A stretch of DNA of 39,471 nt from Tepidiforma flava. Its GTDB lineage: Bacteria; Chloroflexota; Dehalococcoidia; Tepidiformales; Tepidiformaceae. The position numbers and the translations under genes are program-made. The stretch spans positions 1,844,881-1,884,351 of the forward strand of contig NZ_CP115149.1 of NCBI RefSeq assembly GCF_027594505.1, written 5' to 3'. Positions within the stretch are counted from its first letter, which is position 1; the number at the start of each line of letters is the position of its first letter. Positions 7,921 through 16,300 of this stretch are shown here, piece by piece. The notes beneath the pieces were generated by a model. The model had not been told where the DNA came from, did no database searches, and saw nothing but the letters and a program-made list of their open reading frames with translations.

Positions 7921-8838
7921 ATGCGCATCCTCGTCACCGGCGGCGCCGGCTTCATCGGCTCCCACATCGTCGACGCCTACCTCGAAGCTGGCCATGAGGT
8001 CGCCGTCGTCGACAACCTCTCGACCGGCCGCCGCAGCAACGTCAACCGCGACGCCCGCCTCTACGAAGTCGATATCCACGCCCGCGAGTTCGAGCGCATC
8101 GTCGCCGACTTCCGCCCCGAAGTGATCAACCACCACGCCGCCCAGGCGAGCGTGAAAGTCGGCCAGGCCGACCCCGTCCACGACCTCGAAGTCAACGGCG
8201 GCGGCACGGCTCGCGTCTGCGCCCTCGCCCTCCAGTACGGCGTCCGCAAGGTCATCTACGCCTCGTCCGGCGGCACCGTCTACGGCGAACCCGAACGCCT
8301 CCCCGTCACCGAAGACCACCCCATCGCGCCGCGCTCGAACTACGGCACCTCCAAGTACGTCGGCGAACTCTACGTCGAACTCGCCCGCCGCACCGGCGGC
8401 CTCCAATTCACCACCTTCCGCTACGGCAACGCCTACGGCCCCCGCCAGGACCCCCACGGCGAAGCCGGCGTCGTCGCCATCTTCACCGGCCTCATGCTCG
8501 CCGGCCAGCCCTGCACCATCGACGGCGACGGCGAACAGCGCAAGGACTACCTCTACGTCGGCGACATCGCCCGCGCCAACCTCCTCGCCCTCGAAGCGGG
8601 CGACGGCCTCGTCGCCAACATCGGCACCGGCATCGGCACCACCGTCAACGAAATCTGGCGCACCCTCTCCGACGCCACCGGCAACACGATCCCCCCGCGC
8701 CACGGCCCCCCGCGCCCCGGCGACGTGCGCAACTTCTGGCTCGATTGCACCCGCGCGCGCGACGCGCTCGGCTGGCAGCCGCTCGTTACGTTCGAAGAGG
8801 GCATCCGCCGCACCGTCGACGCCTTCCGCGCCGGCTGA
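7921..8838 (+). CDS. NAD-dependent epimerase/dehydratase (UDP-glucose 4-epimerase type)
   Basis: A 305-residue extended short-chain dehydrogenase/reductase. It has the Rossmann motif GGAGFIGS at 7-14, an Asp at the end of strand 2 (VVDNLSTG) for NAD binding, SSGGTVYGE at about 116-124, and catalytic YGTSK with Tyr and Lys four apart. RYGNAYGPRQDP and RKDYLYVGDIARA are typical of the GalE-like group. The likely reaction is C4 epimerisation or related modification of a nucleotide sugar for envelope glycans. The start follows CACACT by 7 nt without a ribosome site, so it may be leaderless. Substrate specificity cannot be read from the sequence. Confidence 0.88.
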   Translation: MRILVTGGAGFIGSHIVDAYLEAGHEVAVVDNLSTGRRSNVNRDARLYEVDIHAREFERIVADFRPEVINHHAAQASVKVGQADPVHDLEVNGGGTARVCALALQYGVRKVIYASSGGTVYGEPERLPVTEDHPIAPRSNYGTSKYVGELYVELARRTGGLQFTTFRYGNAYGPRQDPHGEAGVVAIFTGLMLAGQPCTIDGDGEQRKDYLYVGDIARANLLALEAGDGLVANIGTGIGTTVNEIWRTLSDATGNTIPPRHGPPRPGDVRNFWLDCTRARDALGWQPLVTFEEGIRRTVDAFRAG

Positions 8839-8866
8839 CCGACCGGGCGTCCGAACGGCCGCCGCC

Positions 8867-10141
8867 CTACCGCACCACCCCCGCCGCGCGCAGGCGCTCG
8901 ATCTCGTCCGGGCTCAGCCCCGCCTCCGCGAGCACTGCGTCCGTGTGTTCGCCCAGCATCGGGCTCGGCCCCTGCGCCGCCAGCGGCGCCTCCGACATCT
9001 GGAACGGCGGCCCGACCATCTTGTACGGTCCCAGCAGCGGGTGGTCGAGCTCTACCTGCAGGCCGTTCGCCAGCGTCTGCGGGTGATCGAACAGCTCTTC
9101 GATGAAATACAGCGGCCCTGCCGGCACCCCGTGCTGCTCCAGCACCTGCGCCCACTCCTCCGTCGTCTTCGTCCGGAAGAGCGCCTCCGCCTCCGCCACC
9201 AGCTTCGGGCCCTCCTCCGCCCACCCCGGCGGGTTCACCTCGAAGCTCCCGTCCTCCTTGAACCGGGGGTCCCGCAGCCCCGTCGCCGCCAGCACCTTCA
9301 GCCGCAGCGACTGGCTCAGCGCGCCCACCGCGATGAACCCGTCCTTCGTCTGATAGACCCGGTAGTAGATGTTCCCCACGGCAGCCGGGCGGTACTTGTT
9401 GTGCACCGCCACCTGCTCGCTGAAGCTCCGCATCTCTGCCCGCGCCTGCTTCAGCTCCTCCAGCATCGGCGGGATTACCTGCTCATCGAACGCCCGGATC
9501 CACGTGAACTGGCTCGTCTGCATCGCGATCGCCGTCCCCATCAGCGTGCAGTCGATGCGCTGTCCCTTGCCCGTCCGCTCCCGGTAGTAGAGCGCCGCGC
9601 AAATCGCATTCGCCATCTGGATGCCCGTCGCGTAGTCCGCAACCGCAGGGTAGATGTACGTCGGCACGTCCCCCTGCATCTTTCCCTCGCCCGCCATCAG
9701 CCCCGTCATCGCCTGCACCACGAGGTCGTACCCGCCCCGCGTCGCCAGCGGCCCGTACCGCCCGTAGGCCGTGTTCTCGCAGTAGATCAGCCGCGGGTTG
9801 ATCGCCCTGAGCGTCTCGTAGTCGATTCCCAGCTCCTCCGCCACGCCCGGCCGGTAGTTGATGACCACCACGTCGGCGTTCTTCGCGAGCCGGTGCACCA
9901 CCTCGCGCGCCTCCGGCCGCGCGAGGTCGATCGCTACCCCGCGCTTCCCCCGGTTCAGGCTCGCGAACGTCCGCGACTCCTTCGGCAGCAGCTCCACGAA
10001 CACCCGCCACGGCTCTCCCTCGAGCGGCTCGAACTTCGTGACCTCCGCGCCCATGTCCGCGAGATGCATCCCGCAGAACGGTCCCGCGATGATTTGCGAA
10101 AACTCCAGCACCTTTACGCCCTGCAGCGGTCCCGTTGGCAT
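8867..10141 (-). CDS. family III CoA-transferase (CaiB/BaiF type)
   Basis: A 424-residue member of the CaiB/BaiF/formyl-CoA transferase family, which moves CoA between carboxylic acids or racemises acyl-CoAs. The N-terminus PLQGVKVLEFSQIIAGPF, then LADMGAEVTKFEP, LNRGKRGVAIDL and VVVINYRPG are diagnostic. In the segment GKGQRIDCTLMGTAIAM, the position that normally carries the catalytic Asp appears to be Gly; this needs an alignment. The protein has an added segment at about 225-260 (LEELKQARAEMRSF). The start has a GGAGGG ribosome site and a TAGAAT -10-like element behind it. It stands alone, next to a MarR-type regulator. Confidence 0.87.
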   Translation of the reverse strand: MPTGPLQGVKVLEFSQIIAGPFCGMHLADMGAEVTKFEPLEGEPWRVFVELLPKESRTFASLNRGKRGVAIDLARPEAREVVHRLAKNADVVVINYRPGVAEELGIDYETLRAINPRLIYCENTAYGRYGPLATRGGYDLVVQAMTGLMAGEGKMQGDVPTYIYPAVADYATGIQMANAICAALYYRERTGKGQRIDCTLMGTAIAMQTSQFTWIRAFDEQVIPPMLEELKQARAEMRSFSEQVAVHNKYRPAAVGNIYYRVYQTKDGFIAVGALSQSLRLKVLAATGLRDPRFKEDGSFEVNPPGWAEEGPKLVAEAEALFRTKTTEEWAQVLEQHGVPAGPLYFIEELFDHPQTLANGLQVELDHPLLGPYKMVGPPFQMSEAPLAAQGPSPMLGEHTDAVLAEAGLSPDEIERLRAAGVVR

Positions 10142-10163
10142 ACCTGTCCCTCCAGAGCGCCTA

Positions 10164-10169
10164 TTCTAA
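10164..10169 (-). promoter_or_regulatory. TAGAAT -10-like hexamer of the CoA-transferase
   Basis: On the minus strand TAGAAT lies about 22 nt before the ATG at 10141, with GGAGGG between, so a short leadered transcript is expected. The coordinate may be off by one or two bases. Confidence 0.45.
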
Positions 10170-10196
10170 CCTTTGCGTGAACGTACGCCAGCCGCC

Positions 10197-10811
10197 CTAC
10201 CCGTCGCGGCGCTCGCCCGGGTCATCCGCCGCCGGCAGCGCCGTCACCCCCGGCCGCACCTTCGGCTCCATCCCGGCCCGCCGCGCCGTCTCGTAGTTCG
10301 CCCACCAGAACGCCCGCGCCATCCGCGAAAGCGCCGCCTTCTCCTCCTCCCCGAACCCCGCGAACAGCGCCCGGATGAGGTCGACGTACGCCTCGCGCCC
10401 CCGCTCCGCCGCCGCCCGTCCCGCTTCCGTCGCCTCCACCACGACCAGCCGGCGGTCGTTCGCCGCCCGCTGGCGCGTCACGTACCCCGCCTCCTCCAGC
10501 CGGTGGAGCGCCGCCGTCACTGCCGGCCGGCTCAGCCAGAGTGTGTGCGCCAGCCGCCGGGGCTCGCTGCTCGGCACCAGCTGCAGCAGCCACAAAATCC
10601 GCCACGCCTCGTACGTCAGCCCCAGTGCGCGCTGCATCGCCTGGTTCAGCGCGCTCCCGAGCAGCTGCCCCGCCGAGTTCAGGTCGTAGGCCGCGAAGAA
10701 CGTCGCCTCGTCGAGCCCGCCTTCCTCGACCCACGCGGCGGCGCGCCGCTCGAGCCGCGTCGGCGGGTATACCCGGTCTCCGTCCCGCGTCTCCCCGCGC
10801 CCCGCGCCCAT
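10197..10811 (-). CDS. MarR-family transcriptional regulator
   Basis: A 204-residue winged-helix regulator. The core reads LTYEAWRILWLLQL ... PRRLAHTLWLSRPAVTAALHRLEEAGYVTRQRAANDRRLVVVEATEAG, with the recognition helix (SRPAVTAALHRLE) and the wing (RAANDRR) of the MarR fold. Long N- and C-terminal helices for dimerisation flank it. The frame stays open upstream, but a start there would run into the stress-protein gene; the ATG at 10811 begins 14 nt after that gene's stop, so the two probably form one transcript. MarR proteins usually sense small aromatic or lipophilic compounds. The target may be the neighbouring genes, but no operator was identified. Confidence 0.85.
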   Translation of the reverse strand: MGAGRGETRDGDRVYPPTRLERRAAAWVEEGGLDEATFFAAYDLNSAGQLLGSALNQAMQRALGLTYEAWRILWLLQLVPSSEPRRLAHTLWLSRPAVTAALHRLEEAGYVTRQRAANDRRLVVVEATEAGRAAAERGREAYVDLIRALFAGFGEEEKAALSRMARAFWWANYETARRAGMEPKVRPGVTALPAADDPGERRDG

Positions 10812-10825
10812 GTGCTCAGCCGATG

Positions 10826-11662
10826 TCAGTCGTGATGCGTCGGCACCACGAGCACCGCCCGGTGCGTGCCGTGCACCACCCGGTCCGTCGTGCTGCCCAG
10901 CGCCAGGCGCTTGGCGAACCCCTTCCCCGTCGAGGTCACGACGATGAGGCTCGCGTTCTCCTGCTCCGCGCACTCGAGGATCGCCGTGGCCGCATCCCCC
11001 TGCACGAGGATCGTGCGCTCGCCCGGCTTCGCCGTCGCCTGCAGGTACTCCTTCGCGGCCGCCTCCAGCGTCGCCGAAAGGTCAGCCGGGTAGTACGAAA
11101 ATTCGATGCCCGCCGGCGGCGGCACGCTGTACGCCCGCAGCAGCACGATCGGCAGCCCTGCCTTGGCGGCAAGATCCCGCGCGACCGCCAGGCCCCGCTC
11201 CGCCTCCTCCGAGCCGTCGACCGCCACCAGCACCGGCCGGCCGTTCCCCGGCGGCTCCGGCGCCTCCGTCCCCGGCTCCGCCAGCACCGGCACCTTCGAA
11301 CCGCGGATCACCTTGTCGGCCACGCTCCCGAGCACCATCGCCCGGAACCCGCCCCGCCCGTGGGTCGCAATCACGACGTACGAAGCCGTCTCCGCCGCCT
11401 GCAAAATCTCCTTCGCCGGCGAGCCGTACACCACATCGCACACCGGCTCGCCCAGCCCGTGCTTCTCCGCCTGCTCCGTCGCGTACTTCCGGAACCGCTC
11501 CGCCGTCTCCTGCCGCTGCTCTGGTGACCCGTCGTGCTCCACCACGTGGATGAGCCGCACCGGCAGCCCCGTCACCCGCTTCAGCCACGCCGCGTCCACG
11601 AGCGCGTGCTCTGCGAGGCTCGAACCATCGAGCGGAATCAGGATCGGTCCGTTCTCTGCCAT
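10826..11662 (-). CDS. tandem-domain universal stress protein (UspA family)
   Basis: A 278-residue protein made of two Usp domains: about 1-130 (ILIPLDGSSLAEHAL ... HGRGGFRAMVLGS) and about 143-278 (VLVAVDGSEEAERGLAVA ... TGKGFAKRLALGS). Both carry the G-x2-G-x9-G-(S/T) nucleotide-binding pattern, so both may bind ATP. Usp proteins help survival under starvation, oxidative or respiratory stress, but their biochemical role is often unclear. I chose the ATG at 11662, which has AGAAGGTGG upstream, over an in-frame TTG 30 nt earlier. It is co-oriented with and 14 nt before the MarR-type gene, and divergent from the multicopper oxidase. Confidence 0.88.
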   Translation of the reverse strand: MAENGPILIPLDGSSLAEHALVDAAWLKRVTGLPVRLIHVVEHDGSPEQRQETAERFRKYATEQAEKHGLGEPVCDVVYGSPAKEILQAAETASYVVIATHGRGGFRAMVLGSVADKVIRGSKVPVLAEPGTEAPEPPGNGRPVLVAVDGSEEAERGLAVARDLAAKAGLPIVLLRAYSVPPPAGIEFSYYPADLSATLEAAAKEYLQATAKPGERTILVQGDAATAILECAEQENASLIVVTSTGKGFAKRLALGSTTDRVVHGTHRAVLVVPTHHD

Positions 11663-11836
11663 CGTTGCACCACCTTCTCGCTGGTTGCCCAAGCATGAAC
11701 CATCGGCGCCGAGTGCGCGAGGGCCCTTCTGCCCCCATCTTCGGCCCCGGCCGCTCCCTTGCGAATTCTTTCACGAATGATCCACCGGCCCGCCCTTTTC
11801 GGACCTCCCGGCCGTCTCGGTTTTCCCTGCCTGCAC

Positions 11837-11860
11837 CGACGATACCCCTGCGAATCGTCG
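11837..11860 (+). promoter_or_regulatory. perfect 7-bp inverted repeat before the multicopper oxidase
   Basis: CGACGAT and ATCGTCG are separated by 10 nt and end just before the GGAGG ribosome site of the oxidase gene. It could be an operator or a leader hairpin. The rest of the intergenic space (11663-11836) shows no other clear element. Confidence 0.4.
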
Positions 11861-11877
11861 CACGGAGGCATCGCCCC

Positions 11878-13149
11878 ATGACGGATCCCTCGGTCCACAT
11901 CGACCACCTGGCGCAAACCGCAGCCCGCCTCGACCGCCGCCGCTTCCTCCGCAAGGCCGGCATCGTCGGCGCCGCCATCCCCGTCGCCGCGGGCGCCATC
12001 GCCAGCGCCTGCTACGAAGACCCGACCGGCAGCAAGGCCGAACCCCCGGGCGTCGGCGCCGGCAACGTCAAACCCGGGCCCACCCCCGCCTCCGGCGGCG
12101 CCCCCGCCAGCCAGGAGCGCTGGCGCAAGATCGACGCCGACCACAAGCAGGGCATCGTCGACTTCCTCCGCAACCAGAAAGCCCCCATCACCAAAGGCCG
12201 CGGCAACGTCCCCCTCGAACCCCGCATCGAGAACGGCGTCAAGGTCTGGGACATCACCGTCGACGAGGTCGACTGGGAAGTCGCCCCCGGCCAGGTCGAA
12301 AAAGCCCGCGGCTACAACGGCATGATCCCCGGCCCCATCCTCCGCGGCAAAGTCGGCGACCGCGTCCGCATCAACGTCAAGAACAACCTCACCGAAAGCA
12401 CCGCCGTCCACTGGCACGGCATCCACCTCCCCTACACCATGGACGGCGTCCCTTTCCTCACCCAGGACCCCATCGAGCCCGGCCAGACCTTCACCTACGA
12501 GTTCACGCTCAAAAACGCCGGCTCCCACATGTACCACTCCCACCACGACTCCGCCGACCAGGTCAACCGCGGCCTCCTCGGCGCCTTCATCGTCGACCCC
12601 GCCGACCCCAAAGAGTTCGTCCAGTACGACCGCGAATACATCCTCATCCTCAACGACTCCCTCCTCGGCTACACCCTCAACGGCAAAGGCTTCCCTGCCA
12701 CCGACGCCCTCGTCGCCCGCAAGGGCGAGCGCATCCTCGTCCGCTGGATGAACGAGGGCATGATGTACCACCCCATGCACCTCCACGGCCTCGCCATGGA
12801 AGTCGTCGCTATCGACGGCTACAAGCTCGCCAACCCGTGGAAGTGCGACACCATCGACGTGCCCCCCGGGAACCGCTTCGACACCATCATCGAAGCCTTC
12901 GAACCCGGCCTCTGGGCCTTCCACTGCCACGTCCTCAGCCATGCCGAAAGCGCCGCCGGCTTCTTCGGCCTCGTCACCGTCCTCGTCGTCGAAGACGACA
13001 ACTTCAAAGTCGCCGACCTCCTCAAGTCTGTCGCCGTCCCCGTCAACGAACCGTCGCCCGACCTCCGCGTCAGCCTCTCCACCAACCGCCAGGCCGTCCC
13101 CGACGCGGAAAAGGGCGTCTTCACCCTCTGGTGCGAGCAGAACGCCTGA
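11878..13149 (+). CDS. Tat-exported two-domain multicopper oxidase
   Basis: A 423-residue oxidase. The Tat signal is at about 18-45 (DRRRFLRKAG followed by a hydrophobic stretch); Cys45 in IASAC might be lipidated. Two cupredoxin domains follow. All eight trinuclear-site histidines are visible: HWH 178-180, HSH 220-222, HLH 301-303 and HCH 349-351. The type 1 site in domain 2 uses His298, Cys350 and His355; the usual axial Met position looks like Phe362. Domain 1 lacks a type 1 Cys, so this is a two-domain type with its type 1 site only in domain 2; such enzymes usually work as trimers. The likely reaction is oxidation of phenols or metal ions with O2 reduced to water, outside the membrane. 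The start is set by GGAGG 10 nt upstream. Confidence 0.9.
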   Translation: MTDPSVHIDHLAQTAARLDRRRFLRKAGIVGAAIPVAAGAIASACYEDPTGSKAEPPGVGAGNVKPGPTPASGGAPASQERWRKIDADHKQGIVDFLRNQKAPITKGRGNVPLEPRIENGVKVWDITVDEVDWEVAPGQVEKARGYNGMIPGPILRGKVGDRVRINVKNNLTESTAVHWHGIHLPYTMDGVPFLTQDPIEPGQTFTYEFTLKNAGSHMYHSHHDSADQVNRGLLGAFIVDPADPKEFVQYDREYILILNDSLLGYTLNGKGFPATDALVARKGERILVRWMNEGMMYHPMHLHGLAMEVVAIDGYKLANPWKCDTIDVPPGNRFDTIIEAFEPGLWAFHCHVLSHAESAAGFFGLVTVLVVEDDNFKVADLLKSVAVPVNEPSPDLRVSLSTNRQAVPDAEKGVFTLWCEQNA

Positions 13150-13183
13150 CCCCGGCCGCTTGAGCCGTCCTCCCTCCCTGGCT

Positions 13184-13214
13184 GGAAGGGGCGCCCCCGC
13201 ACGGCGCCCCTTCC
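13184..13214 (+). terminator. strong hairpin after the multicopper oxidase
   Basis: A perfect 12-bp stem (GGAAGGGGCGCC / GGCGCCCCTTCC) with a 7-nt loop lies 35 nt after the oxidase stop. It lacks a real T tract (GCGCTTCTCC follows), so it is a terminator-like or mRNA-end hairpin rather than a textbook intrinsic terminator. Confidence 0.6.
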
Positions 13215-13237
13215 GCGCTTCTCCGCCGAACCCTCCC

Positions 13238-13243
13238 TACAAT
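13238..13243 (+). promoter_or_regulatory. TACAAT -10-like hexamer of the JAMM/folP/folK run
   Basis: TACAAT lies about 30 nt before the GTG at 13274, with GGAGA in the leader. It sits directly after the oxidase terminator, so it probably drives the JAMM gene, folP and folK. Confidence 0.5.
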
Positions 13244-13273
13244 GGAGCCACACCCACCACCGACGGAGACGCC

Positions 13274-13693
13274 GTGGCCATCGCCATCCGCCTCACCCGG
13301 GCGCAGCTCGACCAGATGGTCGCCCACGCCCTCGAAGACGCCCCCATCGAAGCGTGCGGCCTCATCGCCGCCCGCGGCGGCGTCGTCACCGAAATCCGCC
13401 GCGCCCGCAACGCCGAGCAGAGCCCCTACCGCTTCAGCATCGACCCCCTCGAAACGCGCCGCCACGAAGAGGCCATCGACGCCGCTGGCGCCGAACTCGC
13501 CGGCTTCTACCACTCCCACACCGGCTCACCCGCCATCCCCAGCCCGACGGACATCCGGATGATGGGCCCCTTCTTCGGCCCGCCCTTCGTCCACTTCGTC
13601 ATCGGCGTCGCCGACCGCGCCAACCCCGAAGTCCGCGTCTGGTACATCCAGGACGGCCAGCCTGTCGAGCAGGAATTCGAACTCCTCCCCTGA
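13274..13693 (+). CDS. JAMM-family zinc metalloprotease
   Basis: A 139-residue single-domain JAB1/MPN/Mov34 metalloenzyme. The full motif is present: Glu26 in EACGL, then HSH at 80-82, Ser90 and Asp93 (H-S-H-x7-S-x2-D). Bacterial stand-alone JAMM proteins of the Mec+ group remove amino acids or peptides from the C-terminus of ubiquitin-like sulfur carriers, often beside cysteine or molybdopterin synthesis genes. Here no sulfur carrier gene is nearby; instead folP follows after 7 nt. I chose GTG 13274, which has a GGAGA ribosome site; the frame stays open upstream inside the oxidase gene but carries no family sequence. Confidence 0.85.
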   Translation: MAIAIRLTRAQLDQMVAHALEDAPIEACGLIAARGGVVTEIRRARNAEQSPYRFSIDPLETRRHEEAIDAAGAELAGFYHSHTGSPAIPSPTDIRMMGPFFGPPFVHFVIGVADRANPEVRVWYIQDGQPVEQEFELLP

Positions 13694-13700
13694 AACGCCG

Positions 13701-14594
13701 ATGACCCGACACCCCGGCATGCCCTGGCCGCCCCAGCGCGCCTTCCGCGCCCCTGCCGCCGTCATCCGCGGCCGCGAATTCCGCTGGGGCGAACGCACCT
13801 TCGTCATGGGCATCATCAACGTCACCCCCGATTCCTTCAGCGGCGACGGCCTCGGCGCCGACCCCGACCCGGCCGCCGCCGCCGCCCTCGCCCGCCGCTT
13901 CGAAGCCGAAGGCGCCGACATCCTCGATATCGGCGCCGAATCCTCCCGCCCCGGCGCCGAAGAGCTCGATCCCGCCGAGGAGCTCCGCCGCCTCCTCCCC
14001 TCCCTCCGCGCCGTCCGCGAAGCCACGGCCCTCCCCATCTCCGTCGATACCTATCATGCCGCCGTCGCCGCTGCCGCCCTCGACGCCGGCGCAGATGCCG
14101 TCAACGACATCTGGGGCCTCCGCCGCGACCCGGAGATGGCCGCCGTCGTCGCCCGCGCCCGCGGGCACCTCATCGCCATGCACAACCAGCGCGGCAGGAC
14201 GTTCCGCGACGTCGCCGGCGATATCGCCGCCGGCTTCGACGCCACCCTCGAGATCGCCGCCGCCGCCGGCATCCCCGCCGACCGCATCATCCTCGACCCC
14301 GGCTTCGGCTTCGGCTGGACCCCCGAGCAGAACCTCGAGATGCTCCGCCGCCTGCCCGAATTCTGGCGCTTCGAACTCCCGCTCCTCGTCGGCACCTCCC
14401 GCAAGTCCACCATCGGCTACATCCTCGATGCCCCCGTCGACCAGCGGCTCGAAGGCACCGCCGCCACCGTCGCCCTCGCCATCGCCGCCGGCGCCGATAT
14501 CGTCCGCGTCCACGACGTCGCCGCCATGCGCCGCGTCGCACGGGTCGCCGATGCCGTCGTCCGCGCGAACTGGCGCTACCATCCCCCGGCATGA
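13701..14594 (+). CDS. folP: dihydropteroate synthase
   Basis: A 297-residue TIM-barrel enzyme that joins p-aminobenzoate to dihydropterin pyrophosphate in folate synthesis. Family signatures are clear: MGIINVTPDSFSGDG at about 36-50, GADILDIGAESSRPGAE, ISVDTY, AVNDIWGLR, IILDPGFGFGW, LLVGTSRKS and a late DIVRVHDV. In the GIGFGKT-like loop the sequence is GFGFGWT. The N-terminal 25 residues (MTRHPGMPWPPQRAFRAP) are a small extension. It starts 7 nt after the JAMM stop and overlaps folK by 4 nt (ATGA), so translation of the two is probably coupled. Confidence 0.95.
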   Translation: MTRHPGMPWPPQRAFRAPAAVIRGREFRWGERTFVMGIINVTPDSFSGDGLGADPDPAAAAALARRFEAEGADILDIGAESSRPGAEELDPAEELRRLLPSLRAVREATALPISVDTYHAAVAAAALDAGADAVNDIWGLRRDPEMAAVVARARGHLIAMHNQRGRTFRDVAGDIAAGFDATLEIAAAAGIPADRIILDPGFGFGWTPEQNLEMLRRLPEFWRFELPLLVGTSRKSTIGYILDAPVDQRLEGTAATVALAIAAGADIVRVHDVAAMRRVARVADAVVRANWRYHPPA

Positions 14595-15070
14595 GCGCCG
14601 TCCTCCTCGCCCTCGGCTCCAACCTCGGCGACCGCCGCGCGAACCTCCGCGCCGCCCTGGCCGCGCTCGAAGATGCCGGCATCACCGTCCAACGCACCTC
14701 GTTCGCCTGGGAGACGCCGCCGGTCCCCGCCGACCAGCCGCCCTTCCTCAATGCCGCCGCCGCAGGCGCCACCGGCCTCCCGCCCGCCGAACTCCTCGCC
14801 GCCCTGAAACAGATCGAGCGCGCGCTCGGCAGGCGGCCCGCCCGCCGCTGGGGCCCCCGCCCCATCGACCTCGACATCCTCTTCTACGACAGCCTCCGCC
14901 TCGACACCCCCGACCTTACCATCCCCCACCCCCGCATCGCCGAGCGCGCCTTCGTCCTCGCCCCGCTCAGCGAGGTCTGGGATGGCCCCCTGCCGGTGCT
15001 TGGCGAAACGGCCCTCGCGCTGCTCGGCCGCATCGGCCTGCAGGGCGCCCGCCGGGTCGGCCCGATCTGA
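14591..15070 (+). CDS. folK: 2-amino-4-hydroxy-6-hydroxymethyldihydropteridine pyrophosphokinase
   Basis: A 159-residue HPPK that transfers pyrophosphate from ATP to the pterin, the step before FolP. Hallmarks: LALGSNLGDRRANL at the N-terminus, FAWETPPV, PFLNAAAAG, and the signature RRWGPRPIDLDILFYD, followed by IPHPRIAERAFVLAPL. The ATG overlaps the folP stop. A TACCAT hexamer lies 8 nt before the ATG, inside the last codons of folP, so an internal leaderless start is also possible. No folB gene is next to it. It is convergent with the P450 gene, 15 nt apart. Confidence 0.95.
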   Translation: MSAVLLALGSNLGDRRANLRAALAALEDAGITVQRTSFAWETPPVPADQPPFLNAAAAGATGLPPAELLAALKQIERALGRRPARRWGPRPIDLDILFYDSLRLDTPDLTIPHPRIAERAFVLAPLSEVWDGPLPVLGETALALLGRIGLQGARRVGPI

Positions 15071-15085
15071 GTCACGCGTGTATCC

Positions 15086-16294
15086 TTATCCTTCCAGCTC
15101 CTCCCGGCTGCCCGGCACGATCACCAGCCGCTCGAACCCCCGCACCTGCAGCGTGCCCCCGCGCTGGCCCTCCGCCGCCCGGAACGCGCCGAACCGCCGC
15201 GCCAGCTCCTCCAGCGCGATCGCCAGCTCCGCCCGCGCCAGCGGCGCCCCGAGGCAGTAGTGCGGCCCGACCCCGAAGCTCAGGTGCCGCGGCCCCACGC
15301 GGCCCGGGATGAACCGGTCCGGCTCCTCGAACCGCGACGGGTCGCGGTTCGCCGCCGCCACCATCACCAGCAGCCGCTGCCCGCGCCGGATGCGCCGCCC
15401 GCCCAGCTCCGCATCCTCCCGCGCGAACCGCGGCACCGAATGCGCAGGGCTGTCCCACCGCAGCGCCTCCTCCAGCACGTCCGCCGCCGTCACCTCGCCG
15501 TCGAGGAACCGCGCCATCGCTTCCGGGTGGCGCGCCAGCGCCCATGCTGCCGTCCCCAGCGCCATCGCCGTCGGCCCGTTGCCCGCCAGCCCGATGTGCA
15601 CCAGCAGCATGATCGCCTCGGCCGCGCTCACCTCCCCCCGGTCGATCGCGCCGGCCAGCTCCGCCGCCACCGTGCCCTCCGCCCCGTCCTCCGCGGCCGC
15701 GGCCAGCGCCTCGAGGATGAAGCCGCCGGCGGCCGCAGCTGCGGGGCCCGCCGCCGGGTCGCCCAGCCCATCCACCCGCGCCCGCATCACCGCCAGCGCC
15801 GCGCCGTGGAAGCCTTCCCAGTGCGCCGGGTCGATGCCGAAATGCCGCAGCGCCGTCATCGCCGCCAGCGGCCGCGCCAGCCCGCCCATCAGTTCGAACG
15901 GTGCTCCCGGGCCGGCGCGCCCCGTCAGCTCCCCAATCAGCCCGCGGATGTCCGCCTCCCGCCCCGCGATCGCCCGCGCGCCGAACGCCCGGGCCACCGC
16001 GCCCCGCAGCCGCGCGTGCTCGGCGCCGTCGATGTGCCCCAGCACCGGCGCCTCGCCGAACGGCATCTGCCGGCGGTGCGCCGCCACCCGTTCGCCCGCC
16101 GCCCCCGCCTCCAGCGCCGGGTCCGCCCCGAACCGCTCCGCGTCCAGCAGCGCCTGCTCGCACGCGTCGTATCCCGTCACCACCCACGCGCCGAGGTTCG
16201 CGCTCCAGTGCACCGGCTCCGCCGCGCGCAGCCGCTCCAGTTCCGGGTACGGGTCATCGCCGTAGCCCGGCCGCTCCGGCCGAAAGAACACCAC
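15086..16294 (-). CDS. cytochrome P450 (bacterial class I type)
   Basis: A 402-residue soluble haem-thiolate monooxygenase. The ExxR motif is at 276-279 (EALR), the PERF-like region reads PDRFIPGR, and the haem loop is FGVGPHYCLG with Cys347 as ligand. The I-helix motif reads AGNGPT (237-242) where most members have AG-x-(D/E)-T-T, so the usual acid before the Thr is missing. A ferredoxin and reductase must supply electrons; none is encoded nearby. The start is a pair of GTG codons preceded by TACACT 6 nt upstream and TTGATC 16 nt further. The substrate cannot be predicted. Confidence 0.9.
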   Translation of the reverse strand: MVFFRPERPGYGDDPYPELERLRAAEPVHWSANLGAWVVTGYDACEQALLDAERFGADPALEAGAAGERVAAHRRQMPFGEAPVLGHIDGAEHARLRGAVARAFGARAIAGREADIRGLIGELTGRAGPGAPFELMGGLARPLAAMTALRHFGIDPAHWEGFHGAALAVMRARVDGLGDPAAGPAAAAAGGFILEALAAAAEDGAEGTVAAELAGAIDRGEVSAAEAIMLLVHIGLAGNGPTAMALGTAAWALARHPEAMARFLDGEVTAADVLEEALRWDSPAHSVPRFAREDAELGGRRIRRGQRLLVMVAAANRDPSRFEEPDRFIPGRVGPRHLSFGVGPHYCLGAPLARAELAIALEELARRFGAFRAAEGQRGGTLQVRGFERLVIVPGSREELEG

Positions 16295-16300
16295 GGCGCA

